Positions 51,161 through 63,511 of a stretch of 64,000 nucleotides of DNA are shown here, in pieces (position 1 is the first letter of the stretch; each line of letters begins with the position of its first letter). The stretch covers positions 13,880,469 to 13,944,468 of the forward strand of contig NC_088112.1 in NCBI RefSeq assembly GCF_036370855.1, in the 5' to 3' direction. The position numbers and the translations under genes are program-made. The DNA is from Dromaius novaehollandiae (Eukaryota; Chordata; Aves; Casuariiformes; Dromaiidae). The notes below the pieces were generated by a model that was not told where the DNA came from, did not search any database, and was given only the letters and a program-made list of their open reading frames with translations.

Positions 51161-54100
51161 TGACCTTGCTTGTAAAGTCGTTTCATAAAGTAATTATTTA
51201 CTCTGTAAACCAACAGAATTGTATTTATTATTGAGTTGAGCTCTAAACAATGATTCTTTGTCAGAGAAATGCCCAGAAGTATTGAATAAAAACATGAGCT
51301 ACGCCCATCTTGTTAACTAAGGCCCCCTGCTGTACTATGAGCAGTTTGTACTGTCCATGCAGGAAGAACATCGTACCAAGAACAGATCTGGTGAAATTCC
51401 ATATGGAAGCAGGTAAAGCAAAAGCACCAATCTGGTGAAAGCATTTAAAATTCTGCATAGTGTATTTTATACACTATACAGTATTTGGGCACCAGGAGAT
51501 TTGCAAGGTACAGCAGAGTGATGGGACAGCATCATGGTTCACCCTAAGCTTTTATAGACATAAAACATGGGGTTATATAGATTTTAATCTGTGTATTTTA
51601 GAGGTACTGAGGGCACAGTGAATATCTCCGCACTCTCTTTGTTTTTCTGGTACTCTGAATTTCTCACCAATAGGAAGGAATCAGTCATCATGACAGTAAA
51701 GCATTACCTAAAACTTCAGAAGTTTAAAAGATCTTTGTATGTAGGAACAGGAGTTAGCCAACTGCTGGCAAGGGGGATAGGTCTGATTAAGAAATGAGGA
51801 GAATAACTAGCCTTAAATTTGAACTGAGATAAACTTCCTTTGTGCAGGTGAAATAGGAGTCTTAACGCCTAAGATATGCATGAAAAATTTGCAGCAGCTG
51901 CAAGCAGGAGGTCCTTAGGTTCCCACCTGTTCCCACCCTATTACTTGTCATTAAACTTAGAGTGTCAGCTGGAAGCCATTTTTTAGAGAAGATAAGTGAA
52001 GAATAATATGTTAGCCTCTATTAAATGATTCAATTCTGTGCTGGGTATATGGAAAAACAAATAAGGGATATTGCATAAAGTAAAATGTCTGTACTGAGGT
52101 CGTCAAGGAAGAAAGTGAGGGACAGAACAACATGTTTATGTTTTAGAAGCGGCATGAGCTGTACGTGTGGTTTAGAGGCAGCCTGATTTTTAAATAGAAA
52201 ATCAGAAGTGTTTTTTTTATTATAATAATCCTGGGAGATGTTTAAGTCTTGGCACGGGCAGATAAACCATAAAATTGTAGCTGAAAGTGTAACTGTAGTC
52301 ACAAAATAGAGCTTGCAGGATTTGGCCTGTTCATGTTAATAAGAGCTTTTTTTCTGAAAAATAAATGAGTAATGTTCTTTGGATCTCATTCACAAATATC
52401 AGGAGTTAAAGGGTTCCTTTCAAAGCTGTTTTTGTTGTATTCTTAGCATCTTGAGTGACGTGACTGTCAGATTCCTTAACTGATCATAAGCATATTTGGA
52501 AGAGAAGAAATGATCACAGAAGCATTAATATTGATTATTCTCCAGTGACAGGAATGACTAAGCCTGACAACAAGGTTTCCTCAGAACTGGTGCCAGCCAT
52601 CAGTGGAGATGGTGCTTGCTGGCTTTGAGGAGGTTAGGGAGGCTACTAGGATGTAATGTGTCTCCTTTTTAGCCCTATGACCCAATTTCGGCATATCCAC
52701 TGCTAGATTTGGGATCTCCACTTATCAGAAATTGTGCTGCATCTCTGTTTTCCTCTTCTCCCAGACTGAAATCATGTTGGTCTCTCAGGATCTTCTGTGA
52801 ATAAGAAGATATCTGATAGGGAATGGCATCATTCTCATGTTTGGCCAACATAAACCCTTTGATTAATTAGCTCTGCTTGGTGAGATCTCCCGCTGACCAA
52901 CTGGTGCCTCTGAGGGTCTGAGTAACTAGCCAGGACTACTCCAAAAGCAGCACTTTCCTCTCTTCTTCCGGTAATTAGTGCCATTTCATAGGGCGGGAGG
53001 GAGAACAAGGGAAATAAGGAAAGAGTGTTGCTGCAGAGAGGTCTTGCCTTGGAGAAAGGATAGAAGATAAATGCAAGCAGTCTGGGCAAAGCTGTTGGGC
53101 CAGGTGTGATGTGGGGTGTCACCAGGAGCTGGACTAAAGAAGGGAACAAGACATGAGTAATTATTGCTGGGCAGGAGAGAACATAGGCATTGGGAAGGGT
53201 CAAAATCGACTGTCCTAACACATTTGGAAGAGTGAATTTCAGGAACAGTCATACACACGTTGGGAATGGGAAGAAGGAAATGAACTCACTTGCCAAGGCC
53301 TGCTGTAATATTCAAGAATCTCATGATGGTGCGTTCAGTAAAGTGAGTTTGAGTATAGGATTGTTTTTAGCTTGTTCTTGTGGAGGTATATGATCCACAG
53401 AACAGTTTAATTAAAACTCTTCCTGCTATTTCAAGTTTTTAGAAGGCAAACTTTTTCCATCAATAAGGTTTTGGCCACATAAATAGGATAAAAACTGGTA
53501 GCCACATGATGCATCCTCTTGTATTAGGGTAAATTTCCCATAATCCTGGAAATTCTAACAATTTCTAATCCAGAATTATTTCTTCCCATAACAGTGGTGT
53601 TTCCCTGGGAATCTTTTCCTTTGGTTTTGAGATTCCCTATCTCAGGCAATTCCATAATCTGCCACAGCCTAAGAAATCCCTTGTTCATTTTCCTTGTTTT
53701 AGTTTAAAACTTGTCGCAGGCTTCATCTGGCTACAAAGAGTAATGATATTTTTCAAGTGTTTGAAAAAAGGTGGATGTATGCACGTAACACAGCATGTTT
53801 TCGTTCCAGCAGCAATACCACTGCCCTTGCTGCCATATAATACCGTCACGCAACATACAGAGTTATCAAGAATAAAATGGTACTATACTCCTATATTCTA
53901 TGCTACGGTACAGAAAAAGACAAAATGCATTTCTTTTCCACTGATTAGTGATGTGACATACTGCAAGATCATTTAAAGCAGATTGCTGTTACCAGACCTA
54001 TGCACAGGGGGGCAGAACTAGATTTTCTGTAAGAACATGAATTCAACTGAGAGCAAGTAAAACCTCTGCTCTGAGCTATATTCATGTAATAGTTCTCCTT

Positions 54101-56515
54101 GCAGTTCAGCTACCTGATTGCTGCCTACATATCCCCTGTCATTTAACCATAGATGATACTACAGGCAAGGGTGTCTGGAATAATTTGTCTGTCTGAGAGC
54201 CACATACTTACAGCAAAATGCTGAGGATCTGGCCCCACACATCTGAATTGCACAATGAGTCTCAGCTCTGTCTCACTGCAGTAGCTCTGACATGACCATC
54301 CCCCAGAAATGACGTCTCCAAGTAATTTTCCTTTAAAACATCATTTTATTTTTCTCTGCATTGAGGATGAATGTAGTGACAAACTGTTTATCCTGAATGA
54401 AGTCTCAGAGAACAACTGTATTAACAGAAAGATCTAGGCTGGCCTGAGTTATATTTTGGCCAGCAACAAGTAGAACTAAAACAGAAGTATACTAAAACAG
54501 AAGCATTGATATAAAATAGAGTAGAACAAAATAACCACATGTAATGTGCTAATCAGTTTGTGGGCTAATTGAGTGGCATTTCCTAAATTCATAAACAACA
54601 GATAATGACATAAGGTGCTGAGGTACTGCTTAAAGAGTTGTATCATAAAATACCTCAGCAGGCAGGCAATGTTTCCTGCCTTGAATTTCCTGGAGGGAGA
54701 GTTAGATTAGTGAGAAGATTTTGTGTTGTTGTGGCAGGATTTTATTGAGCAGCATCAAAAAATAATTTCCAACAAGGTGTTCCTAAAAGAATATTGTCTT
54801 CCTCTCTGACCCGAAGAGCTGGCCACCTGGCACAGAAGCATCACAGTGATCCTGCCAGGATCACGCTTTGCCCTCAGTTACCTCTCCAGTATTGCTGGGT
54901 AACTGAGCTCTGCATCAGGGAGGCAGATTCAGCTCCATTAATTTCTACTCACAGTTTCCCCTGAATTGCTTCACAGATTTTCCTGTTCAGCAGAAACGGC
55001 CCTTGGAAGCTGCACTGTGAAGATCCCTGGGATCTTGAGGGCGACAAGGAGCTCCACTTCTTCCCCAAGGCAGCATGGCTCCTCTGGAGCCCTCCTTGTT
55101 CTCTCTGTCCTCCCTAAGAAAGAAAATATGTGATGTGGCTGGTGTTCTCTTGTCCCCCTCCTGCAGTGGAGGGGGACAAGAACGAACATGGAGCCCATGA
55201 GCTGCACATCCCCAGCACTGCATCCCAGAGCCTCACTTTGTCTTGACCCCAAGAAATTGCATATGCCACTGAAACGCCTTCCAGCACACAGACCTGCCTC
55301 TCACAGGAGGGACATTACAGCTCCAGGAAGGGACTTGGCACTAAGTGATTACACACAGTCATGTCTTTTGGAAATAAATTGTCTCTCTTTAGAGAGGTAC
55401 TCTCTCTAGTCTCTGGAAAGTGACATATTGTCACTTAAAATCATTAACTATTTGACTGTGAGACTGCTGCATGCACTACATGCCGCACTGCCAGCACTTC
55501 ACTAACTGTTAACGAATAATAAATTAACGTGATGACTCTGAGCCCTTCCTTTCATCAGACAAGATTTCCAGAGGTCGAAGAATCTTAGAGGATCCTCTAC
55601 AAGCGACAGCGCAATTACCTGCAAGCAGCAGCAAAGTGGTGGGCGAGGTGCAGGAAAGGTCTGTGGAAACTGTTGCTAGCGCGCTTCCAGACATCTCGTC
55701 TATTAAGTCTGACTGCCCACTGGTTTTCTGCAGTACCCTGCACTGATGCACATTGCAAATGTGCATGTGGGCAGCCAGGTATCTGCCTGCATAGAGAAAA
55801 AATGCTGTCCTCTTGCTTTGGGAGGCAGAGTAGAATGCTAAAGGGTTTTTTCCACTGGAAGGTGTGCTTCCTACCCAGCTTTCAAGGGGAAAAGATTCAG
55901 CTGTGATCTGAACTGACACGCTTCTCTTGCCTGCATGAGAAAGTCTGGTTAAGCCAAGAAACTGAAATAGAGGTGAGCAGCTCCCAGTGCCTGAGAGCCA
56001 GTTTGTGCCTCAGTTGCTTTCTGTAGAGCAGCCACAAAACACTCCCAGCTGTAAAAATCTTTGGCCTGGGTTTGTCTCTAATTATGTGTATGTTCAGGTT
56101 TGCTTGGGGCCTCTACAGGCTGCCAGAATATGCATAATGTACAAATAGTAATAAAGGGGTGAGGCAGCAGGTATTTAACAGTAGCAGTCAGTGAGGCGGA
56201 CAATTCCTCCTTGGTTAAGGGGACGTCTGTCCAGGATACTCTTAATGAAACAAATCAATAGGAGCATTGCACCAGGTTACATTTCTACTACTGGTTTTAT
56301 TTTAGAAACCTGGATGAAATAAGATGCCCTCAAGTGCACCCCATTGCCTTTGTAGATGGAGTTGATTTCTTTGTAAATCAGAACAATGTATTTTCTCTTC
56401 CTTAATTCACTATTACTACCTGCACACCAGGATTGTTGCTGTGATATAATCACACGATAGCTGAGAAAAAAAACAGCATGAACTATCCTATTAACATAGG
56501 ATATGAATGGTGGTT
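51161..56515. other. Intergenic DNA between Kazal genes B and C
   Basis: About 5.4 kb in which I found no Kazal signature and no clear repeat. A pyrimidine tract in the flanking gene B intron (about 50348-50402) belongs to the gene B side. A 131-codon minus-strand frame at 55524-55919 and frames near 55.0-55.25 kb have no recognisable domain. Confidence 0.4.
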
Positions 56516-56518
56516 TTT

Positions 56519-56524
56519 TTTATT
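56519..56524 (-). terminator. Poly(A) signal of Kazal gene C
   Basis: AATAAA on the minus strand, about 123 nt after the stop codon of gene C. Confidence 0.65.
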
Positions 56525-56646
56525 TAGCAGAGATTTCAGGATTCATCAGGAGCTTTCAAGGTTCAGGATGGATCTTGGGGCAGCATCTGCCGTAGGAAAC
56601 TTTGCAAGGGAAGGTTCTTCCTTCTGAGCTGAAGCCCTTTGAAGAG

Positions 56647-58664
56647 TTAACACTCTCGAAGATAAAGCAAGGCAAGAGTACGACGTTTTTTCCTAGGGAG
56701 GAGGAAATAGTTATCTCACAGATAAAACATCTGGGCTTTTAATGTTTGTCTGTCCCTCCAGTGAAGGATTTATCATAGAGGAACTTAACCAAAACAGAAA
56801 ACTTCTGAAAGCTATTACAGCCATTTGCTTTTATTACTAACATTCAAAGACAAGATAAAGACTTAATTTAAAGGAAGAATAAATAGTCTGTTGGAAATAG
56901 ACTTTGTATGCTGGAAGAAAGCTCTTCAGCAAATTCCTTAACTCTACTACTGTTACCACCTTCTACCTCAAAGAAAGGAATTCCCAGCAAAATCTCCCCA
57001 TAAAAATCACCAGCCCTTACTGATAAGTAAACAGGTAAACACAAAATAAAAGCACTTCACTTCTCCCAGTGAAGGGCAAATAGATTAGTTAGTTTAAGCT
57101 AAGTTAGCTGTTCAGTTAGTGAAAAGATTTATTTTCATACATACAGAAATGCATTGCAGAATAAACATTTATTGCCATATGTTATGCCGTCAGACCCGCA
57201 ATGTGGGATGTGTTCCAGAGTGCAGAAAAGGCTGGGTATGACGTAGTCACTGCAGTAGTACTGTAGACAGATGAAACATTATGTTCACAAAAGATCTCTC
57301 AACAACTGATGGGTGACATTAGGAGAGACTAGAGATCCACCTGGGCTTCCTCTGGTACTGGCCAATAGCACATGCCTGGAAAGAGCTGACGGATAGGGCA
57401 GCAGTACAGTGGTGTGTTGCTAGTGCACCCTTCCAGCCTCTAGCAATGTAGAGCATGTGTAAATGTCGTAAATGCTGCTGCAGTAACTGTGACAATAACT
57501 TGGGCACTCACTGAATCCTGCACTACTTGTTGAAACTATCAGATGGAAATGAAAATTTCACCCCATAATATGTGCAGCAAATATTGCTGAAACAGCTGGA
57601 GGACTCAGGATCTTCAAATGCTCTATCATAATTAGCAATGATTTCTATTGAAACTGCTTTCAGGAAATAAATGATGGAGAATAACTAGAAAGAACTGTCC
57701 CTTACCTCTGCCTTCAGAGCAACGGTATCTGAAAAAAAAAAGAAAAAAAAACAGTAGAAAAGTAGAAAAACAGCAGATAGAAAAACAGCAGAAACTGTGA
57801 CACAAATGCAGCTCATGGATACTGGTATAGTTAAAATCTGCAAATATTTGTCCTGAATATACAACTTTTAATTCACTGTTAACAAATGCCTTCTTAGATA
57901 AAAATAATGCTACACAAAACTTTGTGCCATGTTATGTGTTACACCATTGATTCTGCAGTGTATATCATGAAGGTTACAGCCAAGATGAAAAAGGGTCCAT
58001 AAAATGAAGGAAAAGAAAAATATATTTTCTATGTCTCAGAGGATGAAGCAGGACATGTACTCAAATATAAACAGGTCAGTGAGAAAAACAAGGCCATACA
58101 GCTATTAAGTATCCTGGGACAGCTTCTTATATGCATTTCTATAGTAGCGCTTAAATAATGGAAGTATTTTGTGAGATGTAATATCTATAAAACTTCTACA
58201 ACTGTTCCAGTTCTCAAATCACATCTCTCAGTTTGTGATGGCTACAGGAAAAGTTCAGTTTCTTTCAGTAAACTAATCTGTGTTTCTGCAACATTTCACA
58301 GTTTAAATACTGGATGGCTGTGTCTCCTGGTTATACCACAGACATGTCGCTTCTTTCATTATGCATAAACTAGCGTTGATTGTAGAGCTGTTCCCACAGT
58401 TGTTCTTACCCACTCAGTTCTGTTGCTAAAATATTACCCCCTAAGTGATAGTCTCTGATGTCAAGTCTTTTCAACACCATCTTTCTAGGAGTAAATAAGT
58501 CCTTGTAGAATGAAACTCTTTCCAGTCAGAGGATGTTTTTGCAGTTTTAAAGACAGCCAGAACTTACTCAAACACAGAGCAATAGGCACTAGGCAGTAAA
58601 GTTACTCACCTGGGAAGCAGTAAAGGGCTAGAGCAAACAGCATCAACGTGCCTGCTGTCTTCAT
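56647..58664 (-). CDS. Kazal gene C: single-domain secreted serine protease inhibitor, complete
   Basis: Four coding exons on the minus strand: 58664-58610 (signal), 57728-57706 (23 nt), 57260-57145 (Cys 1-5) and 56692-56647 (Cys 6 and stop). Junction phases are 1, 0, 2, identical to gene A, and all borders are GT-AG. The product is 79 aa: signal [18 protein letters not shown], linker DTVALKAE, then a Kazal domain with [29 protein letters not shown] and a terminal REC plus stop. The loop reads CTLEHIPHC, so P1 is Leu, as in the classic ovomucoid third domain; chymotrypsin- or elastase-like targets are predicted. The last exon ([14 protein letters not shown]) is unusually basic at its start where relatives have SNGT, so the usual glycosylation sequon is missing. 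No clear TATA box is visible; a weak CATATGCATG lies near 58745. Confidence 0.9.
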
Positions 58665-58744
58665 GGTGGCTGAAGTGTCTGCACATAGCAGAGCCTGTGT
58701 TCAGCTCAGTAACTGTGGTCCTAATTCTCCTCTCAGATGGTAAT

Positions 58745-60090
58745 CATGCATATGTATGTGCGTGCATGCATGTGTATGTGTATTTGTATTTGGTTTATCC
58801 ACCCTTATTCTGAAATAACATCTCAGATGTGTTGTCAGGGTGGTAGTCTTGACAGTATTTACTGAGGTAAGCCATGTTCTAAGCCAGAAAGAATGCTTCT
58901 TCATCAACAAGAATCACAAGAAGTTTATATATGTTAAATACACACTACATGACCTTATTTCAAGTGAAATATGTGGATGGGATGGAACAGCTTTATGGGT
59001 ATTTGCACAGAATTTATACTATTAATTTTCCTTAAAGAGCATTTGCACCATGGATTAGATTTGTATTAGTAGCCTGATAGTCTGATGATCTCACACTGAC
59101 ATGATTCTCTAGCTTGGAGCCCAGAAAAATTGAACTCAATTTGGAAATGATTGCTTCATCCATCTGCCAATCTCAACATAAGCTGCTCCAAAGCATCCTT
59201 TTTTCAAATGACTTCATTCCATCAAGAAAAACAAACATCCCTCTCTCTTTGGCTCCCAAAAGGAATGCACATGGAGAACATTACTTTTTAGAAGGGTTAT
59301 GTCTAATTTACATTTCTCTTGTGTGGATCAAAAAACCCCCCACCAATTCAATACACCAGCAAAGGACAAAAGCAAAATAAATTTAATGGTCAAGGAGCTA
59401 ACAAAAGAGGTCACGCTCTCAAAAACAGAAGGATATTTTGCCTTTGGATCATGAAACACTGCTGAAATACTTCCTTGGCTGACAAGTGGTACTGTTGTTA
59501 AGGATTAAAAAGAAAAGACCATCCCTAGGAGGTCACTTGTCCTCTAACAACCCTCAAGTGTTTTCAGATAATTCCAAGATGAGAAAAGCCTAAAAACAAG
59601 TCACATGGAAGACCCAGACAAACAGGCAGGGCATACTCACATGTCTGAAAAGTATGGGCTTTGTTGACAGACTGCCTTTGCAGAATGCTACACTTAAAGA
59701 ACTGTACTCAGGAGGCCAGGGATCAGCTCTTGGTTCAGACAACAGCAAAGCCTCAACTGCTTTTGCTGATGATGCCTAGACAGGGAAAGTGCACCAGAAA
59801 TACCTTAGCTATACCTCAGATGGTGTCATCAGTTCAGAGCAGTCTTTCAGGCCCTTATAATGTCAAATATCTGAAAGTGCCTCATTACTGATGTAGGCCA
59901 AGTATCATCTAAACATCTGTTTTTAATTTTTGCCTTTCATGACAGGGAGGGGAGCAAGATATTGCTCTTGTTATATCCCAGAGCTATGAGCACATAACCT
60001 ATTCACAGTCAGGCATCATCATTCAACAAATCAGAAGAAAACATTGCATGAGACAGAGCACTAAAAAAGGCAAAAAAATGTTGCTGATTT
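58745..60090. other. Intergenic DNA between Kazal gene C and ovomucoid
   Basis: A short degenerate purine-pyrimidine repeat (TGTATGTGCGTGCATGCATG type) lies at about 58748-58795, directly upstream of gene C. The remainder shows no exon and no recognised repeat. Confidence 0.4.
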
Positions 60091-60093
60091 AAG

Positions 60094-60099
60094 TTTATT
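60094..60099 (-). terminator. OVM: Poly(A) signal of ovomucoid
   Basis: AATAAA on the minus strand within CTCAATAAACTTAAATC, about 117 nt past the ovomucoid stop codon. Confidence 0.75.
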
Positions 60100-60215
60100 G
60101 AGAAAGAAAATCAAAAACGAGCTGAGTCCCCCAGAGAGCAAGATGAACTGAGGTGAGATCTTCAGTTGGGGTTCACCGGTGGGGATCTTGTGGCAAATTC
60201 TCTCAGCACTGATAT

Positions 60216-61643
60216 TTAGCATTTTCCAAAATGGCCTAAAGTGAGAGTCCCATTGCTCTCCCTGAAAATGAGGAAAGGGAAAAAAAATGGATTACACAGA
60301 GTACTGCCTGCTCTAATCTATCCTTTCCCTTGGCTCCTACAGAAGGCATTAGACAGGATCCTGCCCCAGAGCCAAAGGATCTCAGACTCAGAGAATCCCA
60401 TTAGCTATTTCATTTCATTATTAAGAGATGAGTGCAATGATTTAACTCATTCTTAAGACTGAAAATATTTTGGGAAACTATAATGAAACTTCAAATTTAA
60501 TTTTCTTTGCAATAAGTGAGAAAACTCCATTAAGGCTAACGGTCTTCAAACCATTCACACTAACAAACCAAGCATAGCTCTTTGTGTGCTCAGATTAAAA
60601 AAGTGTATGGTTGGCATGGTGCCTGGTATTCTCTTCTACCCCCCAAATCCCTAGTCGACACTGGTCAGTGAGCAGGGAAACAGTAGCTGTACAAACTTTT
60701 GCCTGTAGGAGGTAGTGAATAACAGAAATGTGATCCATGTTTGTACATACACAACCGCATTGCAGAAGTCACACTTATTGTTGTATGTTTTGCTGTCAGA
60801 GCCACACAGAGGCATATACTCAAGAGAGCAGACAGGTTTAGGGTAGTCACTGCAGTCAACCTGCAAAAAAGAAGTCTAATATGAAAGATACGAAGGAGTT
60901 GATAGCAAACAGGCTTGAACCGCTGGCTACAGCTTCAATGATAAAGATAACGATCTTTTTCCTAAGCTGAGGTATCAGTTTCTCTTATGTTAGAAAAATT
61001 TAATAATATAAAAATAGAGCATAATTTCCTGTTTAAAGAGATCTATATCGTAACCTGACCACAGCATTTCTAAGCAGCAGCAGCAGTTCACTCAGTGAAC
61101 ATGCCATGCTCATGATCAGATTGCATCATGCTCCCAACCTGTCCAGGAAATTAACTGGAAAAATCCTAGTGTCTAGAGAGGTGGAGGTGCTGATAAATAT
61201 CTAAGGGTCCAATGTCTCTCCTATAGTCTTACAATAGAAAGATCAGCACCTACCTAGATACTATGAGAATGGGATTTTGTTTCTTTGTGCAATGGGTACT
61301 ATGCTTACTCAGGGATATCATAGTGCAAAAAATTTACATGGGTCCAGGAAGAAGCTGGACATATTCATGGAAGAGAAATCCATTTAGGCTCATTGAATAC
61401 ACATAAAGCACGTCTAGTTTAAGTAGTCCATCATCTGAGAAGAGTTGGAGCTTGGAAGAGCGTTTGGTAAGAGCTGTACATATTCACTCTGTTCCTACTC
61501 TCTCCTATACAGTCCTTTTGACCACTGCTGAAGGTTGGGTTCTTCATCAAGCCACCATGTGCTTGATGCATCATCAGCCTGACCTCAAAAGCCATTCTGT
61601 GTTTTTATTCTCAGTTCTGCCATGATGACTTATTTTTGCTACT

Positions 61644-61687
<44 letters not shown>

Positions 61688-63511
61688 TGATTCCTTCTTG
61701 TGCAGTTACTCTCTTCTTTTTCTGATGTGGATTGTGTGGATAATGTGTATTATGTGTGGAGAAAGCAAAATCTTTCCCTGTGCTGAAGCTGTGCTTGCAT
61801 AGCCTGCTACTAGTCTTCAGGCTGTTACAGACACTTGCACTCTTTTCACTGACAGCAGAGGGGCTAACACCTAGCCCTTCATTACATAATTCACACTTAC
61901 TGTAGCAAATTCCTTCTTGCATTCACCATCATACTTCTTGCCAATGCTGGTACCCTGTTCTCTGGAAAAGGAGAGGCAAGTGTCAGGGAGCTCTGCAAGC
62001 AACCTGCTCTGTTAAACTCTGCCCCAGTGATACTGATTGGCCTCAGGTGTAATGTATGGGATACAAGATACATCCAGCTTAGCCTGTGTCTGCTCTGCTC
62101 TAGACACCAGCTCAGGAAACAACCCCTCTCCCTAGCAAGCAAGCCGGGCCACTGACTTACATCTACACAGCTCAGAGCTAGACCCCCCACACACACACAC
62201 ACACGAGACAGTCTTTGTCCATTTTCCTGGACATGCAGTGTGGTGCCCAATGGCCTTGAAGACATGCACTTGAAGACAAGTGTTTTGTGGCATTTTTGTT
62301 CAGAGAGCCAGATATGTAAGGTGGTGCCACAGCCTGCCAGAGTGCTGTTTTATAAAGCATGATGCTAAGGACAAGAGAGGGCACAGGGTGTTAGGGGGAA
62401 ATAGGAGCTGGGTCATTTGAAAAGGCAGATGCACATTAAGTTAGTTGCTATTCTCTGCAAGGCAACATCTGCCACACAGACCCTTTCAATTTAGTTACGA
62501 GAAGCATTCTCTCCTGCATTAAATCCCCACTGAGCCCTCTGCTGCTTTTCTGAGATGAAAGGCACAGTTTTCCTTCTAAGCACAAAGGAAAACAAGGTCT
62601 ACTTATCAGGGAAGAAGGAAGGTCAGAGTCCCAGAGCTTTACAGAAAAGGCCTTGGTAGAAATTCTGCTGTTTTAAAAGTGCAACTGCCAGGAGTCCAGA
62701 GCGCTTGTTGCCTACTCACAAGGAGAGCTCTGCATACACAGTACTTACATGTTGTGAGCACACAGCAGGCATTCGTTGCTGTAAGTGACTCCGTCGGTAC
62801 CACAGACAGGGCTGAGGATCTTGGTGCAGAGTGGCACCTCTTTGCCTTCCTCATTTGTAGCGTTGGCATATTTACTGCAGTCAATCTGTGGAAGGAACAT
62901 ACAACAAAATACTGGTGAAGACTTATTTATAGGAAGCAAGTATATCTGGTGGATTTGTGCCTTTGGCCTTTTGAGGGTCCACCACAGTAGAAAAAAATGC
63001 TTTTTGTGTCATTATGATGAAGTTTCACCGTAAGAAGATCAATACAAGATTCTGGCATCACATACAACCTCTTATTTAGTGTCTTGAATTGTCTCTTGGG
63101 GAAGTCAATGAGCAGCTTTGACTACTCAGAAGTTGGACCCAACTGTTGCCCTGCCCTTCATTTCACTTACAGGAACAACTTCCTTGCATTCTCCATCGTG
63201 GTCTTTGCTGACATTGGCTCCATATTCACTGGAGAGGGAAAGACAAGCATTAGGAAGTTCAGCAGAGAGTTCTTGCTGCATCCTAAGTGCTGGGAATATA
63301 TGTCTAATCTAAAGGGAAGCAGACTCATTCGAGTTTGCCTGCTCACAAGGAGAGCTCCTCTATCCAGTACGTACATGTTGTAGGCACACAGTAGGCAATC
63401 ATTGCTGTAAGTGACTCCATCGCTACCACAGATGGGGTTAAGGATCTTAGGGCAGAGCAGCACCTCTTTGCCATCCTCATTCGTAGTGTTGGGATATTTA
63501 CTGCAGTCAAC
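60216..63511 (-). CDS. OVM: Ovomucoid (OVM, SPINK7), 5' end beyond the window
   Basis: Six exons encode three complete Kazal domains. Domain 1: 63511-63375 and 63228-63171. Domain 2: 62885-62749 and 61961-61901. Domain 3: 60860-60751 and 60261-60216. Borders are GT-AG and phases are 0, 2, 0, 2, 0, 2. Readable blocks are [70 protein letters not shown], the linker [26 protein letters not shown] and the end [14 protein letters not shown] plus stop. This is the egg-white trypsin inhibitor of birds, secreted by the oviduct. P1 is Lys in domains 1 and 2 and Leu in domain 3. Sequons NTT, NVS, NAT and NGT are kept, fitting a heavily glycosylated protein. The signal and linker exons are not found with confidence before 64000, so the gene is partial here. 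Confidence 0.96.
61645..61684. repeat. Poly(T) run of 40 in an ovomucoid intron
   Basis: An uninterrupted T run lies in the intron before the third ovomucoid domain. On the transcribed minus strand it reads as poly(A), so it may be the tail of a retroposon or a simple repeat; no body of a known element is recognisable next to it. Run length in the assembly may be unreliable. Confidence 0.8.
62188..62204. repeat. Short CA microsatellite in an ovomucoid intron
   Basis: About eight CA repeats follow a C run, within the intron between the two domain 2 exons. Confidence 0.8.

Noticed and set aside
55524-55919. 131-codon minus-strand frame between Kazal genes B and C
   Set aside because: No recognisable domain, no Kazal cysteine pattern and no supporting signals. 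Length alone is not enough in moderately GC-rich DNA.
60216-63511. Calling the three-domain gene at the right end ovoinhibitor
   Set aside because: Three domains with the [20 protein letters not shown] third domain and the end [14 protein letters not shown] are the hallmark of ovomucoid. Ovoinhibitor has seven domains in chicken and lies upstream of ovomucoid.
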